From: SZUA-430 sp964547645
GTDB taxonomy: Bacteria; Pseudomonadota; Alphaproteobacteria; Micropepsales; Micropepsaceae
DNA: 64,000 nucleotides
Direction of reading: 5' to 3'
Assembly: GCA_964547645.1 (NCBI GenBank)
Contig: CAZJOM010000002.1
Coordinates: 1 to 64,000, forward strand
Below, piece by piece: positions 34,360-42,790 of the stretch. The translations under genes and the position numbers were made by a program. Within the stretch, counting starts at the first letter, position 1. Every line of letters begins with the position of its first letter. The notes beneath the pieces were generated by a model. The model saw only the letters and a list, made by a program, of their open reading frames with translations. It made no database searches and was not told the origin of the DNA.

Positions 34360-35009
34360 TGCGGGTGGGGAACGTTCTGATGCGCGCGGGGTTCGGGATC
34401 GCGTTGGCGCTGGGGTTGGCGGGATGCAGTCTGCCGAATTTGGGGAGCGGGCCGCCGCCCGATCTCTATGTGCTATCGCCCAAGAGCACGTTTCCGGACG
34501 ATCTGCCGACGGTATCGTGGCAGCTTGTCGTCGAGGAACCGTCTACGGCGAAGGGGATCGATACCGATCGCATTGCGATCGCACCGTCGGCCCTTGAAGT
34601 GAAGTACTTCGGCGGATCGCGCTGGGCCGACCGGGCGCCGCGCATGGTGCAGCAGCTGCTGATTCAATCGTTCGAGAACACGAAGAAGATCGTCTCGGTC
34701 GGGCGGCAGTCGATTGGCCTGCGCTCCGACTTCGTGTTGAAAACGGAGCTGCGCGAGTTTCAAGCCGAGAAGACGGCAGACGGCAAGACGATCGTGCGCG
34801 TGCGCGTGAACCTAAAGCTCGTACGCCCGTCGTTGGGTCAGATCGTAGCGTCGGAGAGCTTCGAGTCGATCAAGGATGTGGCCAGCGAAGGCGTTCCCGA
34901 CATTGTTCAGGGCTTCGACGACGGCGTGGGGGCGGTGTTGAAGCGCGCGGTCGCGTGGACGCTAAAGGCCGGCGAAGAGAACATGAAGAAGTCGCCGAAG
35001 GATCACTAG
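34359..35009 (+). CDS. ABC-type transport auxiliary lipoprotein (PqiC-like)
   Basis: 216 residues with a lipoprotein signal ending in L-A-G-Cys and an ABC_trans_aux domain (DLYVLSP at the start, IAIAPSALEVKYFGGSRWADRAPRMVQQLLIQSF in the middle). Such lipoproteins sit on the inner face of the outer membrane and receive lipid from the MCE protein. Starts at the ATG that shares a base with the mlaD stop. It ends the four-gene lipid transport operon. Confidence 0.9.
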   Translation: MRVGNVLMRAGFGIALALGLAGCSLPNLGSGPPPDLYVLSPKSTFPDDLPTVSWQLVVEEPSTAKGIDTDRIAIAPSALEVKYFGGSRWADRAPRMVQQLLIQSFENTKKIVSVGRQSIGLRSDFVLKTELREFQAEKTADGKTIVRVRVNLKLVRPSLGQIVASESFESIKDVASEGVPDIVQGFDDGVGAVLKRAVAWTLKAGEENMKKSPKDH

Positions 35010-35016
35010 ATCGCAG

Positions 35017-37356
35017 CTAAGAAAGCCGCCCGATCGCCGAGGCTAGTGCCACGTAAACCTTGCCGGTTTGCGAGGTTAGATAGGTTTCGACCAGGACGTT
35101 TTCGCGGTCGCTGCGGGCGGTTTGTTCCATCAGGGCTTCGAATTGAAGCACGTAGCGGTCTACCGTGTCTTTGAACTCGCCGTCTTCGCGGTACTTGCGG
35201 CCGATGCGTTCGGTTTGTTCGCGTCCGAGGACGCTAACCAGGCGACGGGCGAAGACGTTGCGTTCGCCGTTCCGATAGCGCCGCAGGAGGTCGAGCGGCG
35301 GGTCGTCTTCGAGGAAGCGGTCGAGGTCGATCGCCATCGCCTGCAGCGTCTCGATCATGTGACGCGAGGAGGTGTGGTTCGGGCCTTGCGCAGCCGGGGC
35401 ACCGGCTTTGGCGGGGCGAAGCTCCTGCGGTTGGGCGGGGGCGGGGCGGCGCGGCGGTTGCGGGCGCGATTCTTCGGCGTGATGTTCGGCGGGCAAGCGC
35501 TTGGGCTGCTGCTGCGTTGGTGGCAGCGGGTTCTGGAGCGTTAGCGGCTTTTGGCTTTCGCTGGTCTCTGCGGCGGCGAGCAGCGATTTCATGTCCCAAC
35601 CGCCGCGGTCGTCGAGAGGCGGTGGTGCGTCGTGATTGTTCTGCGGGCTGACAAAGCGTTTTGCCATCCCGAACCAGCCGCGCTGTTCGCCGTTCTGCGG
35701 CGGTGCGGGGTCTTGGAAAGGCGCTTGGGCGGGCGCTGCATTGCGTTCGACCGGCTGTTGGGGCGTGCGCGCGGGCGGTGCGAGGTTTGCCGCCGGCGGC
35801 ACGCTGAAGTTCGGGACGGCCGGTTGCTGCGGCGTCGATTTCGCGACGGGCGTGGCTTGGGCCTTGGGCGCCGGTGCTGCCGGCGGGTCGTCGCGCTCGA
35901 TCTGGCGGACGCGGTCGAAAGCGTTGGCGACACGGGCGGAAAGATCGCTGGCGGCGCCTGCTTGCTTGTCGAGCGCGTTGCGAAGCAGTAGCGCTTGATT
36001 TGCGGCTTCGGCCGGCATGCTCGGTTGAAGTTTCGACAGGCGTTCGACCGTGGTTTCGATTTGCTGCGAGGCGGTCGCAGCGGTTTCACGCAGACCGATC
36101 AGAACCGAGCCCAAGCGGCCGGCAGCGTCGAACGAGGAGTCGCCGGCGCTGCGGATCGTTTGCATCGCTTGTTCGAGGCCGGATGTCGTGAGTTCGGTCG
36201 AGGTGCGCAGCTTCTCCGATTCACGCGTAAAGAGTTGTGTTGTTTCGATGATGCGCTGCGCCATGACGGCCGCAGTCTCATCCAGGCGGCGCGAGCCTTC
36301 GATCGTGAACGTGCCGATCTTCTTCGTTTCGTCGACCATGACGCCGACGAGTTTGTTCAGGCCTTCGCGCTGGAACTCCAAGGCGCGGGCCATGTGGTCG
36401 TTTTCTTGCTTTAGGCGCTCAATGGTTTCAGCGAGGGCCGCGCGTTGACGTTCGTGGCGGGCGACGACTTGCTCAGAACGCGCGGCGGCGGCTTCCGAGG
36501 CGGCATCGAGGCGTTGCGCTTGGCGCTCGATTTCCTTTGCGGATTCGGCGGCGCGGTTCGAGACCGTCGCGGAGGCGTTTTGCAACGTTGAGATTAGGCC
36601 GGCGATGGCGCTGTGTTCGTTGTGCAGGCTTTCGCTGGCGTTACGGGCAGCATGACGCGCTTCTTGAAGGCGGGCGGTCAGCGTGTCGGAGGCGGAGAGC
36701 ACAGCGGTGTCGAGTGCTTGGGTGAATTGGGCGAGCTTTTCACGTTCGGAACCCAGCTTGCTCGTCGCGCGGTCAACGCGTTCCTGAGCGGCCATCGCGG
36801 TGCGCTCGATCAGCGCCATGCGTTCGTTCGTCGCCGTTTCAAGCGCTGCCATGCGACCGGTTGCCTGCTCGACCGCGCCATTGAAGACGTCGAGTTCGCG
36901 GCGGATCGCGCGGCCGAGGCGAGCCATGCCGCGGGCCGCGTGGTCTTCGGGCTCGCTGAGTTCGGCGGCGGCGAGTGCGAGCGCGTTCGATTGACGGCGC
37001 AAGGCGTTTGCTTCACGCGCGATCAGCGCGATGAAGATCGCCAAGATGACCGGAACGATGAGGACTGCCGAAATCAAACCGTACCACGCGATCGGAAGCT
37101 GGAAGATCCTGTCCCATCCGAACAGGCCGACCAGATATGCACCGATTCCACCGAGCCAAAAGACACTGAATAGAAATGTCCCCCAGGGAAGTGCGCCGCC
37201 AGAATCCACTGGTAGATGTACGGGTCTAACTTCAACTCGCGGTGGGTCGACATCCTCAACCGGGGTGCGGTCCACCGGCGCGCGTGCGCGCAGCCGTGCA
37301 TCGCCGAGCACGGCTTCTTGGAAGGCATGGACGTTGGATGGCTCAACGCGCTGCAT
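35017..37356 (-). CDS. Large two-TM coiled-coil protein, TipN-like polarity candidate
   Basis: 779 residues. A short N-terminal tail is followed by two close membrane helices (about 57-78 and 90-112), a long coiled coil rich in Ala, Glu, Gln and Arg (about 115-470), a Pro/Gln/Ala-rich linker (475-660) and a conserved-looking 110-residue helical C-terminal domain (DLDRFLEDDPPLDLLRRY... to AIGRLS). This layout recalls TipN, a cell-pole marker of Caulobacter, but I cannot confirm homology. Monocistronic, convergent with the Mla operon and divergent from nnrU. Cell-pole or envelope scaffold is an inference. Confidence 0.7.
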   Translation of the reverse strand: MQRVEPSNVHAFQEAVLGDARLRARAPVDRTPVEDVDPPRVEVRPVHLPVDSGGALPWGTFLFSVFWLGGIGAYLVGLFGWDRIFQLPIAWYGLISAVLIVPVILAIFIALIAREANALRRQSNALALAAAELSEPEDHAARGMARLGRAIRRELDVFNGAVEQATGRMAALETATNERMALIERTAMAAQERVDRATSKLGSEREKLAQFTQALDTAVLSASDTLTARLQEARHAARNASESLHNEHSAIAGLISTLQNASATVSNRAAESAKEIERQAQRLDAASEAAAARSEQVVARHERQRAALAETIERLKQENDHMARALEFQREGLNKLVGVMVDETKKIGTFTIEGSRRLDETAAVMAQRIIETTQLFTRESEKLRTSTELTTSGLEQAMQTIRSAGDSSFDAAGRLGSVLIGLRETAATASQQIETTVERLSKLQPSMPAEAANQALLLRNALDKQAGAASDLSARVANAFDRVRQIERDDPPAAPAPKAQATPVAKSTPQQPAVPNFSVPPAANLAPPARTPQQPVERNAAPAQAPFQDPAPPQNGEQRGWFGMAKRFVSPQNNHDAPPPLDDRGGWDMKSLLAAAETSESQKPLTLQNPLPPTQQQPKRLPAEHHAEESRPQPPRRPAPAQPQELRPAKAGAPAAQGPNHTSSRHMIETLQAMAIDLDRFLEDDPPLDLLRRYRNGERNVFARRLVSVLGREQTERIGRKYREDGEFKDTVDRYVLQFEALMEQTARSDRENVLVETYLTSQTGKVYVALASAIGRLS

Positions 37357-37649
37357 GAATGATTCGGACCACGCCTTTCGCGAGATACGTTTACCAAACT
37401 TCTACCATTTCTTGTGTGGGTTCGCACTGAAGAAGATTCGCAACACAGCAAGGGGTCTGTGGATCGCAAGGTGTTAACGCGCGATGCGAAGCTCTGATTG
37501 ATTTCATCGCATTTATGGGCGCAGCGTGCGTCAATGGTTGTGTCGCCAGTGCATCGCACCGAGCGGAGTTGCCAGGGGCGAATGGAGAGGTTCAAACGAA
37601 TCGCGCAGAGATAGACGGCGATGTGATTCGCAACGCTTGGAGTGACGTG

Positions 37650-38357
37650 ATGACGATGCTGATCGCGGCGGCTGTCGCCTTCCTTGCACTGCACTTGCTT
37701 GTCGCCGGGACTCGACTTCGCGACGCCATTGTTGGGGTAACCGGCGAGCAGGGATACTTGGGTCTGTTTTCGCTAGCGAGCGTCGGCGGGATCGTTTGGC
37801 TCGCGATGAGTTACAACGCGGCGGTCGCGGCGGGCAGCAACCAGCTTTGGGACTTGGGCCCCGGCGTATCGCATTTGGGTATCATCGTCGTCGCGATCGC
37901 GTTTCTGTTCGGGGTCTCAGGGTTGCTCACGCCAAATCCGACCAGTGTAGGCATGGAGGGCGTCGCCGGTCGGGAGGGGGCGATCACAGGGGTACTTCGA
38001 ATCACGCGGCATCCGTTTCTTTGGAGCGTATCGCTGTGGGCGGGGTTCCACCTGGCGGCGAACGGCGATGCGGCGTCGGTCATATTCTTCGGTACGTTCC
38101 TCTTCTTGGCGGTGGCCGGAACGTTCTCGATCGATGCCAAGCGGCAGCGGAAGATGGGCGAGGCTTGGAGCGTCTTTGCGGGCAAGACTTCCAACGTTCC
38201 GTTTGGGGCGATTTTGATGGGACGCAACAGCTTGAAGGTGGGTGAGCTTCTGACCTACCGGCAGTTGGTCGCGATTGCAGTGTTCCTGGGGGTTCTGTTG
38301 GCGCACGCCTGGCTGTTCGGCGCCTCGCCTTTCCCGGGCGGGTGGGTGCCGCTTTAG
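37650..38357 (+). CDS. NnrU-family integral membrane protein
   Basis: 235 residues, about six membrane helices. The ITRHPFLWSVSLWAGFHLAANGD block is the signature shared by NnrU and related isoprenylcysteine-methyltransferase-like proteins. NnrU is linked to denitrification in some species; no nitrogen oxide genes are near here. GGAG precedes the ATG at 37650; the longer start at 37515 adds a non-conserved extension. Confidence 0.85.
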   Translation: MTMLIAAAVAFLALHLLVAGTRLRDAIVGVTGEQGYLGLFSLASVGGIVWLAMSYNAAVAAGSNQLWDLGPGVSHLGIIVVAIAFLFGVSGLLTPNPTSVGMEGVAGREGAITGVLRITRHPFLWSVSLWAGFHLAANGDAASVIFFGTFLFLAVAGTFSIDAKRQRKMGEAWSVFAGKTSNVPFGAILMGRNSLKVGELLTYRQLVAIAVFLGVLLAHAWLFGASPFPGGWVPL

Positions 38358-38432
38358 GGGTTCGGTAAGACCCCGTTAACCGGCTGGTTGTGTCTGACGC
38401 CCTAAAGTCAGCTGTTCGGGGAGGGTACCCTC

Positions 38433-38753
38433 ATGACGGCACTGGTCAGACCGGTCGACTACGACCACCTCAAGATACAGGCGGCGGGCGATCTCGGCGT
38501 TATGCGCGAGGTGCTGGCATTGTTCGTGACGCACAGCGAACAGGTGATTGGCGAGCTTGAGGCAGCCGACGACCCAAAGACTTGGAAGCAGTGGACGCAT
38601 ACGCTGAAAGGGTCTGCCCGCGGTGTCGGCGCCTTTGCGGTGGCGGAAGCGGCAGCTGACGCGGAGCGGAAGATTCTGGACAAGAGCGCCCTCGCGCCGC
38701 TGAAGGCCGCTTTTGCGGAAGCGCGCGCGTTTATTGGGAAACACCCGTTGTGA
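38433..38753 (+). CDS. Hpt-domain phosphotransfer protein
   Basis: 106 residues forming a single histidine phosphotransfer four-helix bundle. The site is His56 in HTLKGSARGVGA, with the second helix pair following (AFAVAEAAADAERKI). It passes phosphate between receiver domains in a phosphorelay; no hybrid kinase is adjacent, so partners are elsewhere. GGAGGG upstream of the ATG. Confidence 0.9.
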   Translation: MTALVRPVDYDHLKIQAAGDLGVMREVLALFVTHSEQVIGELEAADDPKTWKQWTHTLKGSARGVGAFAVAEAAADAERKILDKSALAPLKAAFAEARAFIGKHPL

Positions 38754-38831
38754 TGCCCGTCACGTTCAGCATTTGGCGTGCTGTGTTGATGCGGACCGAC
38801 GGCTAAAGTGTCCCTGGGCTGAGGGTTAGAG

Positions 38832-39656
38832 ATGGCATTTAAGATCAAGTTCTGGGGTACGCGGGGGACAGTTGCGTGTCCGGGCCCCAACCATCTGGCC
38901 TTTGGCGGCAATACCAGCTGCGTCGAGGTCGCCATGGGCGGCCGGCGCGTGATCTTCGATCTGGGCACCGGCGTGCGCAATCTCGGCAAGTGGTTCATGC
39001 GCAAGCAGCAGCGCGAGGCGACCGTGCTGATGTCGCATACGCATTGGGACCACATACAGGGCTTTCCATTTTTTCAGCCGGCGTTTGCCGAGGGCTATCA
39101 CTTCAAGATCATGGCGGGGCATTTGGATACGGGCTTGCCGATCCAAAACGTGCTCGCCGGGCAGATGACGCATCCGTTTTTCCCGGTCCCGATCGACATC
39201 ATGAAGGCGCAGATCGAGTTCGTCGATTTCCGCGCCGGCGATTCCTTTGCGTTGGCGCCGGATATCAAGGTGCGCACGACACCGCTCAATCATCCGGACG
39301 GCGCGACAGGCTATCGGCTCGAGTATCAAGGCAAGTCGATCTGCTACATCACCGACACCGAGCACACGCCTGGCAAGCCGGATCAGCGGATCTTGGGGCT
39401 GGTCGAGGGCGCGGATCTGATGATCTATGATTGTACCTACACCGATCACGAGTTCCCATCGAAGCGCGGCTGGGGCCACTCGACCTGGCAAGAAGGCATG
39501 CGCCTTGCGCGCGCCGCGAACGTGAAGCGGCTTGCGATCTTCCACCACGACCCGGACCATGAGGATCACTTCATGGAAGAGGTCGAGGCGTCCGCGCTTG
39601 CAGCGTGGCCGGGGTGCTTCGTGGCGCGCGACAATATGCGGATCAATTTGATCTAA
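38832..39656 (+). CDS. MBL-fold metallo-hydrolase (PhnP / cyclic-phosphodiesterase-like)
   Basis: 274 residues. Metal site HTHWDHIQGFPFF (HxHxDH), with later His residues in PLNHPDG, Asp in DCTYTDHEF and His in LAIFHHDP, and the opening IKFWGTRG with NTSCVEV that is typical of the PhnP/RNase Z-like subgroup. Likely cytoplasmic phosphodiesterase; substrate unknown. Convergent with the bicupin gene, overlapping it by four bases. Confidence 0.88.
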   Translation: MAFKIKFWGTRGTVACPGPNHLAFGGNTSCVEVAMGGRRVIFDLGTGVRNLGKWFMRKQQREATVLMSHTHWDHIQGFPFFQPAFAEGYHFKIMAGHLDTGLPIQNVLAGQMTHPFFPVPIDIMKAQIEFVDFRAGDSFALAPDIKVRTTPLNHPDGATGYRLEYQGKSICYITDTEHTPGKPDQRILGLVEGADLMIYDCTYTDHEFPSKRGWGHSTWQEGMRLARAANVKRLAIFHHDPDHEDHFMEEVEASALAAWPGCFVARDNMRINLI

Positions 39657-40585
39657 CGCGCGGGAAGGGCCACTTCCAGAATTTCACAGCTTGCTTCCGC
39701 GGTGAGCGTGTATTCGATCCCGGTTGGGATCGTGCACGCATCGTCGGGGTTCAGCGCATGCTCAGCGAGAGTTGGGCTTGCGAGTTTCATGCGGCCGTTC
39801 AGAACGGAGAGAAACAGGAAATCGCCGTTGTGTGTTTGTGTGAGCATCGTCGGGCGAACGACGCGGACGCGCGCAAGGTTGTTGGTCGCTTTCGCGATGC
39901 CGGTATCTCGGTACTCGAAACCTTCGCCCTGTTGCCATGCTGTGTCGGCGGCGATGTGGTGGACAAAGCGTTGGCCGTCGAATGTGTGGGTGGGGTCGGG
40001 CGTTACGGTCGGCAGCATCATGTCGTGGTCGCGGAAGGTTTCGTGTTCGGCGGGGCAGCCGATTTCGATGACTTCGAGGCTGGGTGAAGACTCGAGCACG
40101 CGATGGCGGATGCCGGGTGGCTGAAGCACGCAATCGCCTTCGTGCATCACGAACGGTGGGCCTTGGTCTTCGTAGACGACGCGTACCCATCCCTTGCGGA
40201 CGAAGATGATCTGGAAACGGACGCGGTGGTGGTGGACGTAGTCGTTCACAGGTCCGCCCTGCGGAATGCGGATGTGGGAGGCGATGTAGCGTCCGCCGAG
40301 GCGACCGGGGATCAGATCGCGGTACAGCATGCCGGCGCGACCGGTGATCCAGGCGGCGGATGCCGACGCGCGGGTGATGACGAACTCTTGTGAGCTTGGC
40401 GGAATGACCGGATGGCCGAGGCCCAGAAATGGTTCGGTTTGCACCCCGCTGTTAGTGGCGACGAGGCGGAGCATTTCTTTGGCGTTCGAGACTACTGCGA
40501 CGCGTGGAGCGTCGGCGGGCATGACCATGTCGAGGCGATAGCCGCGCTGCTCGTAAGCCTCGATGGCGTCGTCGAGGCTCGTCAT
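39653..40585 (-). CDS. Bicupin protein
   Basis: 310 residues with two cupin domains. The first has VNDYVHHHRVRFQIIFVRKG and PPGIRHRVLE, giving a good set of His metal ligands; the second (about 215-305) has MLTQTHNGDFLFLSVLNGRM and is weaker. Resembles gentisate-dioxygenase/quercetinase-like bicupins, but function is not assignable. Its start overlaps the sulfatase stop by four bases, so the pair is an operon. Confidence 0.75.
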   Translation of the reverse strand: MTSLDDAIEAYEQRGYRLDMVMPADAPRVAVVSNAKEMLRLVATNSGVQTEPFLGLGHPVIPPSSQEFVITRASASAAWITGRAGMLYRDLIPGRLGGRYIASHIRIPQGGPVNDYVHHHRVRFQIIFVRKGWVRVVYEDQGPPFVMHEGDCVLQPPGIRHRVLESSPSLEVIEIGCPAEHETFRDHDMMLPTVTPDPTHTFDGQRFVHHIAADTAWQQGEGFEYRDTGIAKATNNLARVRVVRPTMLTQTHNGDFLFLSVLNGRMKLASPTLAEHALNPDDACTIPTGIEYTLTAEASCEILEVALPAR

Positions 40586-42102
40586 CGGAAGCGCGGGCTC
40601 GGGCGTTCGATCATGCCTTTGTCGGTCGCCATTATGTGGGTCAATGTCTGTTCTTCGTGCGCGAGACGCCAGGAGATCAGCTTTTGCGCGTAAGCGAGCG
40701 TTACCTTCGCGTAGTCGCCAGCGGTGGCGAGGTTCGTGAACTCGTTCGGATCGCGCTGAAGATCGAATAGCAGCGGCGGCAGAGCCGCGAAATGGACGTA
40801 CTTGAAGCGCTCGTCGCGGATCACGCTCAAGTTACATTGATGCAGCGTGAGGCCCAGCGCTTGCTCGGCGCCGTCAAAGCTTGGGTCGCGGAAGTCGAAC
40901 TCCCAATGCGCGTGGCGGCGCCAGGTGGACGGCGCGCCGCCGCCGACGAACGGCAATAACGAGTGGCCGTCGCATTGCGGCGGGATGGCGGCTCCGATGG
41001 CGTCGAGCAGCGTCGGCATCATGTCGACGTGCTCGGTGAACGCACTGACCGTTTGGCTGCCGCTCGCGCGCGGGTCGCGGATGATCAGCGGGACGGCGTA
41101 GGACTCGTTGAAGTAACCGGATTTGCCGAGCATCCAGTGATCACCGAGCTGTTCGCCGTGGTCGCTGGTGAAAACGATCAGCGTGTCGTCCCACAGGCCT
41201 TCGAGTTTCAAGTGAGCGAACAGGCGGCCGAGATTGTCGTCGACTTCGCTCATCATCGCGAAATAGACCGCGCGCAGGCGATTCAGCTTGCGCATGTCGT
41301 CAGGCGCTTGGGCGAGCGGGTGGTTCAGTTGATAGGCGAGCCAAGGGTGTTGGGCGGCCTCGGCATCCGGCGTCTCGCGGCGCATCGGCGGCGGCAACGA
41401 CTCCGGGTCGTAGAGGCGGTTCCAGGGCTCGGACGCAATCCACGGCGGATGCGGGCGCAGCAGCGAGAGGTGCAACAGCCAAGGCTCGTCGCGATGTTCG
41501 CTCACGTAGTCGATCGCCTGGTCGATGTGCCAGGTCGTGTCGCTGTGCTCGGCCTTAACGATCCACGGCTTTGGATGCGGCGCACCGTCTTCGTAGTCTG
41601 CGCCGCTCTCTCGCATCCAGAGGATGAAGCGTTCCTCGGATGGGAGTTCGTAGCCGCGGGCACGGAGGAAATCACCCCATGGGCCCGGATGATCCATACC
41701 TGTGTCGGCGATCGCAGTGAGGCCGGGCAGGATGCCTTCGTAAGTCTTTAGGCGCGGGTCGCCGGGTTTGAGGTCTCGCGGATCAGCGGTCTGGTCGGTG
41801 TAACCGATCAACGCCGGATCGTAGCCCATCTTCCGCGCTTCGATCGCCCAGTTCGTATGGCGGCGGTCTAGCGGCGTGCCGTTCGTCGCCACGCGATGAT
41901 TGTGCTGATAGAGCCCCGTGTGCAGCGTCGCCCGCGAGGGCGAACAGGGCGACGTGTTCGAGAAGTGGCGGGTGAATAGCGTGCCCTCGCGCGCGAGTGC
42001 GTCGAGGTGCGGGGTCTTCACGACGGGATGGCTCAACGCCGAGAGACAGTCGGCGCGCCATTGGTCGGCGGTGATAAAGAGGATGTTTCGGGGGCGGGGC
42101 AT
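40582..42102 (-). CDS. Sulfatase-family hydrolase, phosphonate-monoester-hydrolase-like
   Basis: 506 residues of the alkaline-phosphatase superfamily. Metal Asp13 in ADQWRAD, the formylglycine Cys53 in CSPSR, and FTSDHGEQLGDHWMLGK are present. The stretch from YDPALIGYT through RPHPP to PDAEAAQHPWL resembles rhizobial phosphonate monoester hydrolases more than arylsulfatases. Needs a formylglycine-generating enzyme from elsewhere. ATG at 42102 is right; the open frame that continues to 42210 runs into a repeat element. Paired with a bicupin gene. Confidence 0.85.
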   Translation of the reverse strand: MPRPRNILFITADQWRADCLSALSHPVVKTPHLDALAREGTLFTRHFSNTSPCSPSRATLHTGLYQHNHRVATNGTPLDRRHTNWAIEARKMGYDPALIGYTDQTADPRDLKPGDPRLKTYEGILPGLTAIADTGMDHPGPWGDFLRARGYELPSEERFILWMRESGADYEDGAPHPKPWIVKAEHSDTTWHIDQAIDYVSEHRDEPWLLHLSLLRPHPPWIASEPWNRLYDPESLPPPMRRETPDAEAAQHPWLAYQLNHPLAQAPDDMRKLNRLRAVYFAMMSEVDDNLGRLFAHLKLEGLWDDTLIVFTSDHGEQLGDHWMLGKSGYFNESYAVPLIIRDPRASGSQTVSAFTEHVDMMPTLLDAIGAAIPPQCDGHSLLPFVGGGAPSTWRRHAHWEFDFRDPSFDGAEQALGLTLHQCNLSVIRDERFKYVHFAALPPLLFDLQRDPNEFTNLATAGDYAKVTLAYAQKLISWRLAHEEQTLTHIMATDKGMIERPSPRFR

Positions 42103-42125
42103 CGCGCGTGCTCGTTTGCGGTCTT

Positions 42126-42263
42126 GCCCTTCTCCCCTCGGGGAGAAGGTGGATGCCGGCGCGGAGCGGCGGCAGACGGATGAGGGGACACCGCGGAAGC
42201 GTCCCCTCATCCGTCTCGCCGCCTGCGGCGTCGATCCACCTTCTCCCTGAAGGGAGAAGGGCT
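42126..42263. repeat. Palindromic MITE-like repeat element, copy 2
   Basis: About 138 bases. Left end CCTTCTCCC-CTCG-GGGAGAAGG and right end CCTTCTCCC-TGAA-GGGAGAAGG are hairpins; between them, the two halves are long imperfect inverted repeats meeting at GGATGAGGGGAC / GTCCCCTCATCC. Same family as 23605-23736. Lies between the chorismate mutase stop and the sulfatase start. Confidence 0.82.
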
Positions 42264-42268
42264 AGGTC

Positions 42269-42613
42269 TTAAGCTGTTATAGCAAGCGCGGCGGTTCGAG
42301 CATCAAACACCTCGAACTCGTGCGCGATGCAGCCGTCCATCAACTTGCGCCAGACGGGTTCGGCGATGGTGTTGGGGAAGCCTTCGCGTTCGCAGGCGGC
42401 TTTGACCTTGGCCAGGACGTCGTTGATGCGGGCTTCGTCGCGAACCTTGTTTCGGTCTTGCTTGATGTGGCCTGCGCGCTCGATATAGGTCAGGCGCTCG
42501 GCGAGCAGGCGAACGAGCGCGCGGTCGAGGCGGTCGATTTCGCGGCGGATGTCGAGCATCGAGTGGCAGTCGGCGGCGGGCGTGCCTTGAAGGTCAGGCC
42601 AGGGGGCTGGCAT
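42269..42613 (-). CDS. Chorismate mutase type II (AroQ / PchB-like) domain protein
   Basis: 114 residues, all helical: MLDIRREIDRLDRALVRLLAERLTYIERAG is the first helix of the AroQ fold with the Arg and Lys that hold chorismate, and KQDRNKVRDEARINDVLAKV the second. The form without other domains fits either chorismate mutase or isochorismate-pyruvate lyase; sequence details favour the first only weakly. AGAGGA upstream of the ATG. Followed by repeat copy 2. Confidence 0.82.
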   Translation of the reverse strand: MPAPWPDLQGTPAADCHSMLDIRREIDRLDRALVRLLAERLTYIERAGHIKQDRNKVRDEARINDVLAKVKAACEREGFPNTIAEPVWRKLMDGCIAHEFEVFDARTAALAITA

Positions 42614-42742
42614 GTGGTTCGTCCTCTTGGGTCTTTCGCCGACGCGGTGGATATGGCAGTGGCCAGCGGCCCCGCCAACGCGTCATGCGGACGCGCAAAA
42701 GTGTGGGGCGGGTGATTGAATTTCTCTGGCGGGACCCAATTT

Positions 42743-42752
42743 CTACATGTAG
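42743..42752. promoter_or_regulatory. Perfect palindrome upstream of the ferredoxin reductase gene
   Basis: CTACATGTAG, a 10-base perfect palindrome 39 bases before the ATG, next to an A/T-rich stretch (TAAATAAT) that could be a -10 box. A binding site is possible but not proven. Confidence 0.35.
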
Positions 42753-42790
42753 GTTTGCATAAATAATTTCATTACGAGGATTTCTGTAAA

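Noticed and set aside
42103..42210. Upstream extension of the sulfatase reading frame
   Set aside because: Lies in the palindromic repeat, has no homology to the family N-terminus, and a proper ATG exists at 42102.
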